Assembly (NCBI GenBank): GCA_964243295.1
Contig: CAXTEJ010000044.1
Span: 1-25,522, forward strand
Source: CAXTEJ01 sp964243295
GTDB lineage: Bacteria; Actinomycetota; Actinomycetes; Actinomycetales; Angustibacteraceae
Direction: 5' to 3'
DNA: 25,522 nt
Part shown: piece by piece, positions 1 through 5,802 of the stretch
How positions within the stretch are numbered: the stretch's first letter is position 1
Layout: every line of letters starts with the position of its first letter
Translations under genes and position numbers: made by a program
Notes under the pieces: generated by a model
What the model was told of the DNA's origin: nothing
What the model saw: the letters and a program-made list of their open reading frames with translations, nothing else
Database searches by the model: none

Positions 1-115
1 CCTCGACAACCTCGTCCTGCTCTGCGGCCACCACCACGACACCATCCACCACACCGGATGGACCGTGAAGATCACCGACGGCAGACCGAGGTTCACCCCA
101 CCCATGCGCACCTGA
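1..115 (+). CDS. HNH endonuclease, C-terminal fragment (13E12/DUF222-like)
   Basis: Reading from base 2 gives 37 codons and a TGA at 113-115. The peptide contains LVLLCGHHHDTIHHTGW, the Cys-x-x-His plus trailing His arrangement that ends an HNH nuclease fold. It then finishes in a short charged tail. This is the usual C-terminus of actinobacterial DUF222/13E12-repeat HNH proteins, which are often multicopy. The gene is truncated by the window edge, so the N-terminal DUF222 part cannot be seen, and family assignment beyond HNH is an inference. The HNH fold cuts DNA using one metal ion. A hairpin 20 bp downstream may terminate it. Confidence 0.8.
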   Translation, partial: LDNLVLLCGHHHDTIHHTGWTVKITDGRPRFTPPMRT

Positions 116-134
116 GATGGGCCCCCGAGCGGCG

Positions 135-164
135 ACGGGTGGCCGGACGCCTGTGAGCACCCGT
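135..164 (+). terminator. Hairpin after the HNH gene
   Basis: ACGGGTG at 135-141 is the exact reverse complement of CACCCGT at 158-164, with a 16-nt loop. It begins 20 bp after the HNH stop codon. No T-run follows, as is common in GC-rich actinobacteria, so it is only a candidate terminator. Confidence 0.35.
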
Positions 165-385
165 GAAGCGGTCGCCGGCCGAGGGACTACTCGCGACGGT
201 CGATGTCACTAGCTCGCCCGAGCGCCGGGTTCTCCTGTGCCGACCGACCGTGCGCGCGCACCGGGCACCATCAGTCGGTGGGGGCGGGTTCTGCTGTCCG
301 CAGGGCGACGCCCGGTCGCCGGTGCCATGCTGGCCGGCGGTGCCCCAGCGCGGTCTCCCAGAAGGGCCACCGAGGGCGGTGTGCC

Positions 386-424
386 AGGGTGGCGACGCAG
401 GGTGGGGACGCAGGGCGGCGATGC
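386..424 (+). repeat. Three 13-bp imperfect direct repeats upstream of the kinase
   Basis: Units are agggtggcgacgc (386-398), agggtggggacgc (399-411) and agggcggcgatgc (412-424), exactly head to tail. They end 21 bp before the GTG start and lie in the 5' untranslated or promoter region. They could be a repeated regulator site or replication slippage. Confidence 0.55.
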
Positions 425-445
425 GACGACGAGAGGGTGCGACCC

Positions 446-2857
446 GTGGACGGCACGACCTCCGAGCGCCTCATCGGGCGTCGCTACCGCTTGGAGTCCG
501 TGCTCGGTCGTGGCGGTATGGGCGTGGTGTGGGCAGCGCACGACGACGTGCTCGGGCGTCCGGTCGCCGTGAAGGAGGTCCTCCCGGTCGCCGGGCTGGG
601 CGCGGCCGACCTGGCCTTGATGCGCCGCCGCACGCTGGACGAGGCACGAAACGCCGCCCGGCTGTCATCGGGCGCCTCCGTGCTGGTCTACGACGTCGTC
701 GAGGAGGACGGCGAGCCGTGGATCGTGATGGAGCGCCTGGCCCCGCGCAACCTGGATGACGTCGTGCGCGAGCGGGGCGTCCTCGACACCCACGAGGTGG
801 CCGAGCTCGGCCTCAGCCTGCTCAGTGCGCTCGACGCGGCGCACGCGGCGGGCGTGCTGCACCGGGACGTCAAGCCGTCGAACGTCATGTTTCGCGGCGA
901 GGAGCGCATGCGCAACGCCGTGCTCACCGACTTCGGGGTGGCTCGCTTCGCCGGTGACCCCTCGGCCACGGCCACCGGCACGCTGATCGGCTCCCCCGCG
1001 TTCGTCTCACCCGAGCGCGCGAGCGGTAGCCCCGCCTCGCCGGCGTCCGACCTGTGGGCCTTGGGCGTCACCCTCTGGATCGCCGCCGAGGGCGTTTCGC
1101 CTTTCCACCGCGAGGGCACGCTGCAGACCCTGTCGGCGGTGCTCACCGCCGACCTCCCACCGCTGCGGCTCGCGGGTCCGCTGGCTCCAGCGCTCACCGG
1201 GCTGCTGCGCAAGGATCCCCAGCAGCGCCTCACGGCCGCACAGGCCAGGCACCTCCTCGAACGCATCCACGGGCCGAGGGTGGACCGACGCCAGCCCGTC
1301 GAGCATCCGGCGGCGGGTCTCGCAGGTACGGCCGCAGCACCGGGGGTGGCCGCAGTGCCGGTGGTGGCCGCAGCAACCACGGGGGCCGCAGCAACCACGG
1401 GGGCCGCAGCACCGGCTCAGCCAGCCCCCGCCGCAGGTGAGCCGACACCGGCGTCATTGACGCCGTCATCGAGCGCAGCACCAGCTCGTGCGAGGACCGC
1501 AGCGGCAGCGCCGCCAGACGCCGCAGGGCCCCAGCCGGCGTCGCGGCTCACCCCCGGGGCGGCGCCAATGCTCGCGGCGCCGACGGCGGCATCGACGGCG
1601 TCACCAACGACGGCACCAACGGCGGCACCAACGGCGGCGGCCTCCCCAGCGGCAACACCCACAGCAGCACCCACAGCAGCACCCACAGCAGCACCCACAG
1701 CAGCACCCACAGCAGCACCCACNNNNNNNNNNNNNNNNNNNNNNNNNNNNNNNNNNNNNNNNNNNNNNNNNNNNNNNNNNNNNNNNNNNNNNNNNNNNNN
1801 NNNNNNNNNNNNNNNNNNNNNNAGCAGCACCGAGGGCGCCCACGTCGCCGGAGCCTCCGCACGCACCGGCCGCGGCCCGGCGCTCCCGGGGCCGTCGGGG
1901 TCTGGTGGCGGTCGCGGCGCTGGCTGTCGCAGCTGTCGGCGTCGTCGCTGCGACGCAGCTCATGGACGACGGCGCCGGGGCGGACAGCGCCGCGCCCTCC
2001 AGGACGACCGCGAGCCCGTCCGTGCCGGTGCGTGGGGTCGGCGCTCCCTCGGCGTCGTCCACAGCCGGCGCAGGGAACGGGGTCGCGGGCGCGGCCGGCA
2101 CGGCCCCCACCGGCTCAGGCCAGCCCAGCGCCGGAGCGCCGAGCGCGTCGTCCGCCGCGTCCGCCACCCCCGCGGCCGCCGGGTCCACGGCCACCGGCGC
2201 TACAACCACCGACTCCACGGCCACCGGCTCCACGGCCACCGGCTCCACGACCGCGGACGCGCCCGCTGCGGGCGTGGCGGCCGGGATGCGNNNNNNNNNN
2301 NNNNNNNNNNNNNNNNNNNNNNNNNNNNNNNNNNNNNNNNNNNNNNNNNNNNNNNNNNNNNNNNNNNNNNNNNNNNNNNNNNNNNNNNNNCCACCGGCTC
2401 CACGACCGCGGACGCGCCCGCTGCGGGCGTGGCGGCCGGGATGCGCCGGTACACCGACAGCACGGGTTTCTCGGTCGTCGTACCCAGCGGCTGGACGAGC
2501 GACCGGCGAGACCGCCGCGTCTACCTGCGCGACCCGGACTCGTCGGCGTACCTGATGATCGACCAGACGAGCACACCGGCGTCGGACCCCGTGGCTGACT
2601 GGCAGCGGCAGGAGAAGTCGGTCTCGAAGCGGCTCCGCGCCTACCGCCTGGTGCGCATCGACCCGCTGCAGCTCGGGGACTGGCGGGGCGCCGACTGGGA
2701 GTTCACCCACGGATCCGGCACCCACGTGCTGAACCGCAACCTGGTCACCGGACCGGACCACGCCTACGCGTTGTACTGGTCCGTGCCCGCCAGCGCGTGG
2801 AGCCGTCGCCTGGCTGAGTTCGAGCAGATCACCGCGTCGTTCCAGCCGGGCGACTGA
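446..2857 (+). CDS. Membrane-anchored Ser/Thr protein kinase (PknB-like), broken only by assembly gaps
   Basis: A eukaryotic-type kinase that phosphorylates Ser/Thr on cytoplasmic targets. The kinase domain covers roughly residues 11-275. It has the glycine loop GRGGMG (21-26), Lys43 in VAVKE, the catalytic HRDVKPSN (His139, Asp141), the metal-binding DFG (162-164) and an SPE in place of APE. A long Ala/Thr/Pro linker contains both N gaps. One transmembrane helix lies at 1899-1961 (GLVAVAALAVAAVGVV). The extracytoplasmic C-terminal domain (about 2441-2857, with VPSGW and DPVADWQRQEKSVSKR) is a type I recognise from actinobacterial kinases and probably senses an envelope signal. The middle piece appears frame-shifted only because of the arbitrary 100-N fillers; see the findings. 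The GTG start is set by GAGAGG 9 bp upstream and by the residues just before the kinase fold. A start at base 203 would add an unrelated leader. Confidence 0.88.
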   Translation: MDGTTSERLIGRRYRLESVLGRGGMGVVWAAHDDVLGRPVAVKEVLPVAGLGAADLALMRRRTLDEARNAARLSSGASVLVYDVVEEDGEPWIVMERLAPRNLDDVVRERGVLDTHEVAELGLSLLSALDAAHAAGVLHRDVKPSNVMFRGEERMRNAVLTDFGVARFAGDPSATATGTLIGSPAFVSPERASGSPASPASDLWALGVTLWIAAEGVSPFHREGTLQTLSAVLTADLPPLRLAGPLAPALTGLLRKDPQQRLTAAQARHLLERIHGPRVDRRQPVEHPAAGLAGTAAAPGVAAVPVVAAATTGAAATTGAAAPAQPAPAAGEPTPASLTPSSSAAPARARTAAAAPPDAAGPQPASRLTPGAAPMLAAPTAASTASPTTAPTAAPTAAASPAATPTAAPTAAPTAAPTAAPTAAPXXXXXXXXXXXXXXXXXXXXXXXXXXXXXXXXXXSSTEGAHVAGASARTGRGPALPGPSGSGGGRGAGCRSCRRRRCDAAHGRRRRGGQRRALQDDREPVRAGAWGRRSLGVVHSRRRERGRGRGRHGPHRLRPAQRRSAERVVRRVRHPRGRRVHGHRRYNHRLHGHRLHGHRLHDRGRARCGRGGRDAXXXXXXXXXXXXXXXXXXXXXXXXXXXXXXXXXXTGSTTADAPAAGVAAGMRRYTDSTGFSVVVPSGWTSDRRDRRVYLRDPDSSAYLMIDQTSTPASDPVADWQRQEKSVSKRLRAYRLVRIDPLQLGDWRGADWEFTHGSGTHVLNRNLVTGPDHAYALYWSVPASAWSRRLAEFEQITASFQPGD
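1663..1722 (+). repeat. 12-bp tandem repeat (agcagcacccac), five visible copies
   Basis: Five perfect copies run straight into the first N gap, and the sequence after the gap resumes with agcagcacc. The repeat encodes an Ala-Ala-Pro-Thr spacer in the kinase linker. The true copy number is unknown. Confidence 0.9.
1723..1822. other. Assembly gap 1 (100 N)
   Basis: The run of exactly 100 N is a placeholder. It sits inside the 12-bp repeat, so the assembler probably failed on the repeat. The reading frame continues if the missing length is a multiple of three. Confidence 0.95.
2236..2290 (+). repeat. 55-bp segment, left copy flanking gap 2
   Basis: These 55 bp are identical base for base to 2391-2445 on the other side of the second N run. 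This indicates overlapping contig ends rather than a real duplication. Confidence 0.9.
2291..2390. other. Assembly gap 2 (100 N), probably spurious
   Basis: A 100-N filler flanked by identical 55-bp ends. Collapsing the copies removes 155 bp and restores a single open frame from the transmembrane segment into the C-terminal domain. Confidence 0.9.
2391..2445 (+). repeat. 55-bp segment, right copy flanking gap 2
   Basis: Identical to 2236-2290. It encodes the same residues (TGSTTADAPAAGVAAGM) in the same phase relative to the repeat. Confidence 0.9.
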
Positions 2858-2880
2858 CGGACTGGCGGTCTACCCGGCTG
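2843..2880. terminator. Bidirectional hairpin between kinase and aspS
   Basis: CAGCCGGG (2843-2850) and CCCGGCTG (2873-2880) form a perfect 8-bp stem. The 22-nt loop holds both stop codons of the convergent genes. A hairpin centred on a convergent junction is a plausible shared terminator, although there is no T tract on either strand. Confidence 0.45.
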
Positions 2881-4651
2881 CTGGGACGTCGGCCTTCCTG
2901 GGCGCCGCGTCGACGCCGGCCTCCTTGCGCTGGGCGGGGGTGATGGGCGCGGGCGCGCTGGTGAGCGGGTCGAAGCCGCCGCCGGACTTGGGGAAGGCGA
3001 TGACGTCCCGGATGGAGTCGCTGCCGGTCAGCAGCGCGCAGATGCGGTCCCAGCCGAAGGCGATGCCGCCGTGCGGCGGGGCCCCGAAGGCGAAGGCGTC
3101 GAGCAGGAACCCAAACTTCTCCTGCGCGTCCTGCTCCGACAGTCCCATGACGGCGAACACCCGCTGCTGGACGTCGCGGCGGTGGATACTGATCGACCCG
3201 CCACCGATCTCGTTGCCGTTGCAGACCAGGTCGTAGGCGTAGGCGAGCGCGGCCTCGGGGTCGGTGTCGAAGGTGTCCATGAACTCGGGCTTCGGCGAGG
3301 TGAACGCATGGTGCACCGCGGTCCAGGCGCCGGAGCCCACGGCCACGTCACCGCTGGCGGTCGCAGCGGCGGCCGGCTCGAACAGCGGCGCGTCGACGAC
3401 CCAGACGAACCGCCAGGCTGACTCGTCGATCAGGCCGCACCGGCGGCCGACCTCCAACCGGGCCGCGCCGAGCACCGCCCGCGACGGCGTGACCTCTCCT
3501 GCGGCGAAGAACACGCAGTCGCCGGGAGCTGCGCCGACGTGGGCGGCGAGCCCGGCGCGCTCGTCCTCGGACAGGTTCTTGGCGACAGGACCGCCGAGCT
3601 CGCCGTCCTCACCGATCAGCACGTAGGCGAGGCCCCGTGACCCGCGCTGCTTGGCCCACTCCTGCCAGGCGTCCAGCTGCTTGCGGGGCTGGCTCGCGCC
3701 GCCGGGCATGACGACGGCGCCGACGTACGGCGCCTGGAAGACGCGGAACGGCGTGGCGGCGAAGTACTCCGTGCACTCGACGAGCTCGTTGCCGAAGCGC
3801 AGGTCGGGCTTGTCGTTGCCGTAGCGGCGCATCGACTCGGCGAACGTCATGCGCGGGATCGGCAACGTGATGTCATGGCCGATGAGCTGCCACAGTGCGC
3901 TGACGACGGCCTCGGCGAGCTCGATCACGTCGTCCTGCTCGACGAAGCTCATCTCGATGTCGAGCTGGGTGAACTCGGGCTGCCGGTCGGCGCGGAAGTC
4001 CTCGTCGCGGTAGCAGCGCGCGATCTGGTAGTAGCGCTCCATGCCGGCGACCATCAGCAGCTGCTTGAACAGCTGGGGGCTCTGCGGCAGCGCGTACCAG
4101 CTGCCGGGCTGCAGCCGCGCCGGCACCAGGAAGTCGCGTGCGCCCTCAGGGGTCGACCGGGTCAGCGTCGGGGTCTCGATCTCGACGAAGTCGCGCGCGT
4201 GCAGCACCTCGCGGGCCGCGCGGTTGACCTTGCTGCGCAGCCGGATGGCGGCGCCGGGGCCGGGGCGGCGCAGGTCGAGGTAGCGGTGCCTCAGCCGCGC
4301 CTCCTCGCCGACGTCGACTCGCTCGTCGATCTGGAACGGCAAGGCAGCGGACTCGCTCAGCACCTCGACGTCGGTCGCGACGACCTCGACCTGGCCGGTC
4401 GGCAGGGCCGGGTTCTCGTTGCCCTCGGGCCGCACCTCGACCTCGCCGGTGACCCGCAGGCAGAACTCGCTGCGCAGCCCGTGCGCCACCGCCTCGTCAC
4501 GCACGACCACCTGCACGACGCCCGACGCGTCGCGCAGGTCGAGGAACGCCACCCCGCCGTGGTCGCGCCGGCGCGCCACCCATCCGGCGAGCGTGACGGT
4601 CTGGCCGGAGTGCTCGGCGCGCAGGACGCCGGACTCGTGCGTGCGCAGCAC
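2870..4651 (-). CDS. aspS: Aspartyl-tRNA synthetase, non-discriminating type
   Basis: This 593-residue class IIb synthetase charges tRNA-Asp with aspartate in the cytoplasm. Seen in order: an OB-fold anticodon-binding domain with GWVARRRDHGG (24-33), the RYLDLRRP linker, TPEGARDF, PQSPQLFKQLLM, motif 2 CYRDEDFRADRQPEFTQLD, the bacterial insertion domain, GGGSISIH, and motif 3 FGWDRICALL. The full length is typical. The start is GTG with GAGGAG about 7 nt upstream. His31 and Gly77 sit where E. coli has Leu and Lys. In published work these two positions separate non-discriminating AspRS (His/Gly), which also makes Asp-tRNA-Asn, from discriminating AspRS. The enzyme therefore probably feeds the GatCAB amidotransferase, which is not in this window. 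The upstream aldo/keto reductase ends 45 bp away on the same strand. A TAGGAT hexamer at 4689-4694 could give aspS its own promoter. Confidence 0.97.
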   Translation of the reverse strand: MLRTHESGVLRAEHSGQTVTLAGWVARRRDHGGVAFLDLRDASGVVQVVVRDEAVAHGLRSEFCLRVTGEVEVRPEGNENPALPTGQVEVVATDVEVLSESAALPFQIDERVDVGEEARLRHRYLDLRRPGPGAAIRLRSKVNRAAREVLHARDFVEIETPTLTRSTPEGARDFLVPARLQPGSWYALPQSPQLFKQLLMVAGMERYYQIARCYRDEDFRADRQPEFTQLDIEMSFVEQDDVIELAEAVVSALWQLIGHDITLPIPRMTFAESMRRYGNDKPDLRFGNELVECTEYFAATPFRVFQAPYVGAVVMPGGASQPRKQLDAWQEWAKQRGSRGLAYVLIGEDGELGGPVAKNLSEDERAGLAAHVGAAPGDCVFFAAGEVTPSRAVLGAARLEVGRRCGLIDESAWRFVWVVDAPLFEPAAAATASGDVAVGSGAWTAVHHAFTSPKPEFMDTFDTDPEAALAYAYDLVCNGNEIGGGSISIHRRDVQQRVFAVMGLSEQDAQEKFGFLLDAFAFGAPPHGGIAFGWDRICALLTGSDSIRDVIAFPKSGGGFDPLTSAPAPITPAQRKEAGVDAAPRKADVPAAG

Positions 4652-4696
4652 AGCGGATCTCCTCGAGGCGGTGGGGTGACGGACGTCGATCCTAGG

Positions 4697-5683
4697 TCAC
4701 CAGCGAGCGTGCACGTGCTCGCGGATCCGCTCGTCGTAGACGCGCTCGACGGCGTCGAGCACCTCGCGGGGCAGCGGCGCCGCCGAGCCCGCGGCCGCAT
4801 TGGCCCGCGCCTGCTCGGTGTTGCGCGCGCCGGGGATCACGACGCTGACGCCCGGCTGGTCGGCGATCCAGCGCAGCGCCAGCTGGGCCGTCGTCATGCC
4901 GTCGGGCACCAGCTGGGCGATCTCGCGCGCGGCGTCCAGTCCCACCTGGTACGGCACGCCGGAGAACGTCTCGCCGACGTCGAACGCCTGGCCGTCCCGG
5001 TTGTAGCTGCGGTGGTCGTCGTCGGCGAACGTCGTCGACTCGTCGTACTTGCCGGTGAGCAGGCCGCTCGCCAGCGGCACGCGAGCGATGATGCCGACCC
5101 CCGCCTCCTGCGCCGCGGGGAGCACCTGCTCGAGAGGCTTGCGGCGGAACGCGTTCAAGATGATCTGGACGCTGGCGACGTTCGGTCTCGCGACGGCGTT
5201 CAACGCCTCGGCCACGGTTTCGACCGAGACGCCGTAGGCCTTCATGCGGCCCTCCGCGACCATCGCGTCGAGGGTGTCGAACACCGCGTCGTCGCCGTAC
5301 ACCGCGGTGGGCGGGCAGTGCAGCTGCACCAGGTCGAGCGTGTCGACACCGAGGTTGGTACGGCTGCGGTCGTTCCAGGCGCGCAAGGCCCCGGCGGTGT
5401 ACGCCTCGGCGACGTGCGGGTCGGCGCGGCGTCCCATCTTGGTGGCCACGACGAGGCCGTCGCCGCCGCGCTCGCGCAGGAACCGGCCGATCAGCTGCTC
5501 GCTGCGCCCGTCGCCGTACACGTCGGCGGTGTCGAGGAAGGTGACCCCGGCGTCGACCGCCGCGCCGAGGGTCGCGAGCGCGTCGTCCTCGCTCACCGAC
5601 CCCCAGTCGGAGCCGAGCTGCCAGCAGCCCAGCCCGATCACGCCGACGTCGTAGCCGGCACGGTCCATGCGTCGGGTGTCCAT
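4697..5683 (-). CDS. Aldo/keto reductase
   Basis: A predicted NADPH-dependent oxidoreductase with a TIM-barrel fold, 328 residues. The catalytic tetrad is visible as Asp51 (FLDTAD), Tyr56 (VYGDGRSE), Lys82 (ATKMGRR) and His122 (LVQLHCP). The C-terminal VVIPGARNTEQARAN resembles the cofactor phosphate-binding segment of the family. It is closest in character to the YajO/Tas-like general-stress reductases. The substrate cannot be read from sequence. I chose the ATG at 5683 because a TAGGTT hexamer lies 7 nt upstream, suggesting a leaderless message; the longer frame to 5758 adds an Arg/Pro leader with no homology-like features. A second ATG at 5668 is possible. It reads divergently from the synthetase gene and may be co-transcribed with aspS. 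Confidence 0.93.
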   Translation of the reverse strand: MDTRRMDRAGYDVGVIGLGCWQLGSDWGSVSEDDALATLGAAVDAGVTFLDTADVYGDGRSEQLIGRFLRERGGDGLVVATKMGRRADPHVAEAYTAGALRAWNDRSRTNLGVDTLDLVQLHCPPTAVYGDDAVFDTLDAMVAEGRMKAYGVSVETVAEALNAVARPNVASVQIILNAFRRKPLEQVLPAAQEAGVGIIARVPLASGLLTGKYDESTTFADDDHRSYNRDGQAFDVGETFSGVPYQVGLDAAREIAQLVPDGMTTAQLALRWIADQPGVSVVIPGARNTEQARANAAAGSAAPLPREVLDAVERVYDERIREHVHARW

Positions 5684-5690
5684 GGCGCCC

Positions 5691-5696
5691 AACCTA
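5691..5696 (-). promoter_or_regulatory. -10 element for the aldo/keto reductase (leaderless)
   Basis: TAGGTT on the minus strand ends 7 nt before the ATG at 5683. I see no TTGACA-like -35. Confidence 0.5.
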
Positions 5697-5729
5697 GGAC
5701 GCGGCGGCCACCCGCGCCGCCGCAGTCCT
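5696..5729. promoter_or_regulatory. Long inverted repeat in the divergent intergenic region
   Basis: AGGAC-GCGGCGGC (5696-5708) pairs with GCCGCCGC-A-GTCCT (5716-5729). That is 13 paired bases with one bulged A and a 7-nt loop. It abuts the -10 element of the aldo/keto reductase. It could be an operator for one or both divergent genes. Confidence 0.45.
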
Positions 5730-5790
5730 CGGGACGGCGGGAGGCACGCGGGAGACACCCGACGTCCACCCCGGCGCCCGCTGGTGCCGC

Positions 5791-5796
5791 GATAGT
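5791..5796 (+). promoter_or_regulatory. -10 element for the Pls-like gene (leaderless)
   Basis: GATAGT ends 6 nt before the GTG at 5803. It carries the A and final T that matter most in a -10 hexamer. There is no Shine-Dalgarno sequence. Confidence 0.5.
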
Positions 5797-5802
5797 GGGC
5801 AC

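Larger units (their letters stand above)
116..445. other. Intergenic stretch before the kinase
   Basis: No convincing gene is present. Open frames here lack ribosome binding sites and have no recognisable protein features. The stretch holds the 135-164 hairpin and, near its 3' end, three 13-bp direct repeats. A GAGAGG ribosome binding site at 431-436 fixes the kinase start at 446. I saw no clear -10 element. Confidence 0.5.

Noticed and set aside
1601..2761. Minus-strand open frame across the kinase with a Gly-Cys-rich repeat
   Set aside because: The Gly-Cys run is just the complement of the 12-bp linker repeat. The plus-strand kinase has all catalytic motifs.
446..2857. Kinase as a frameshifted pseudogene
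   Set aside because: The frame changes coincide exactly with the 100-N fillers. Collapsing the duplicated 55 bp restores the frame at the second gap.
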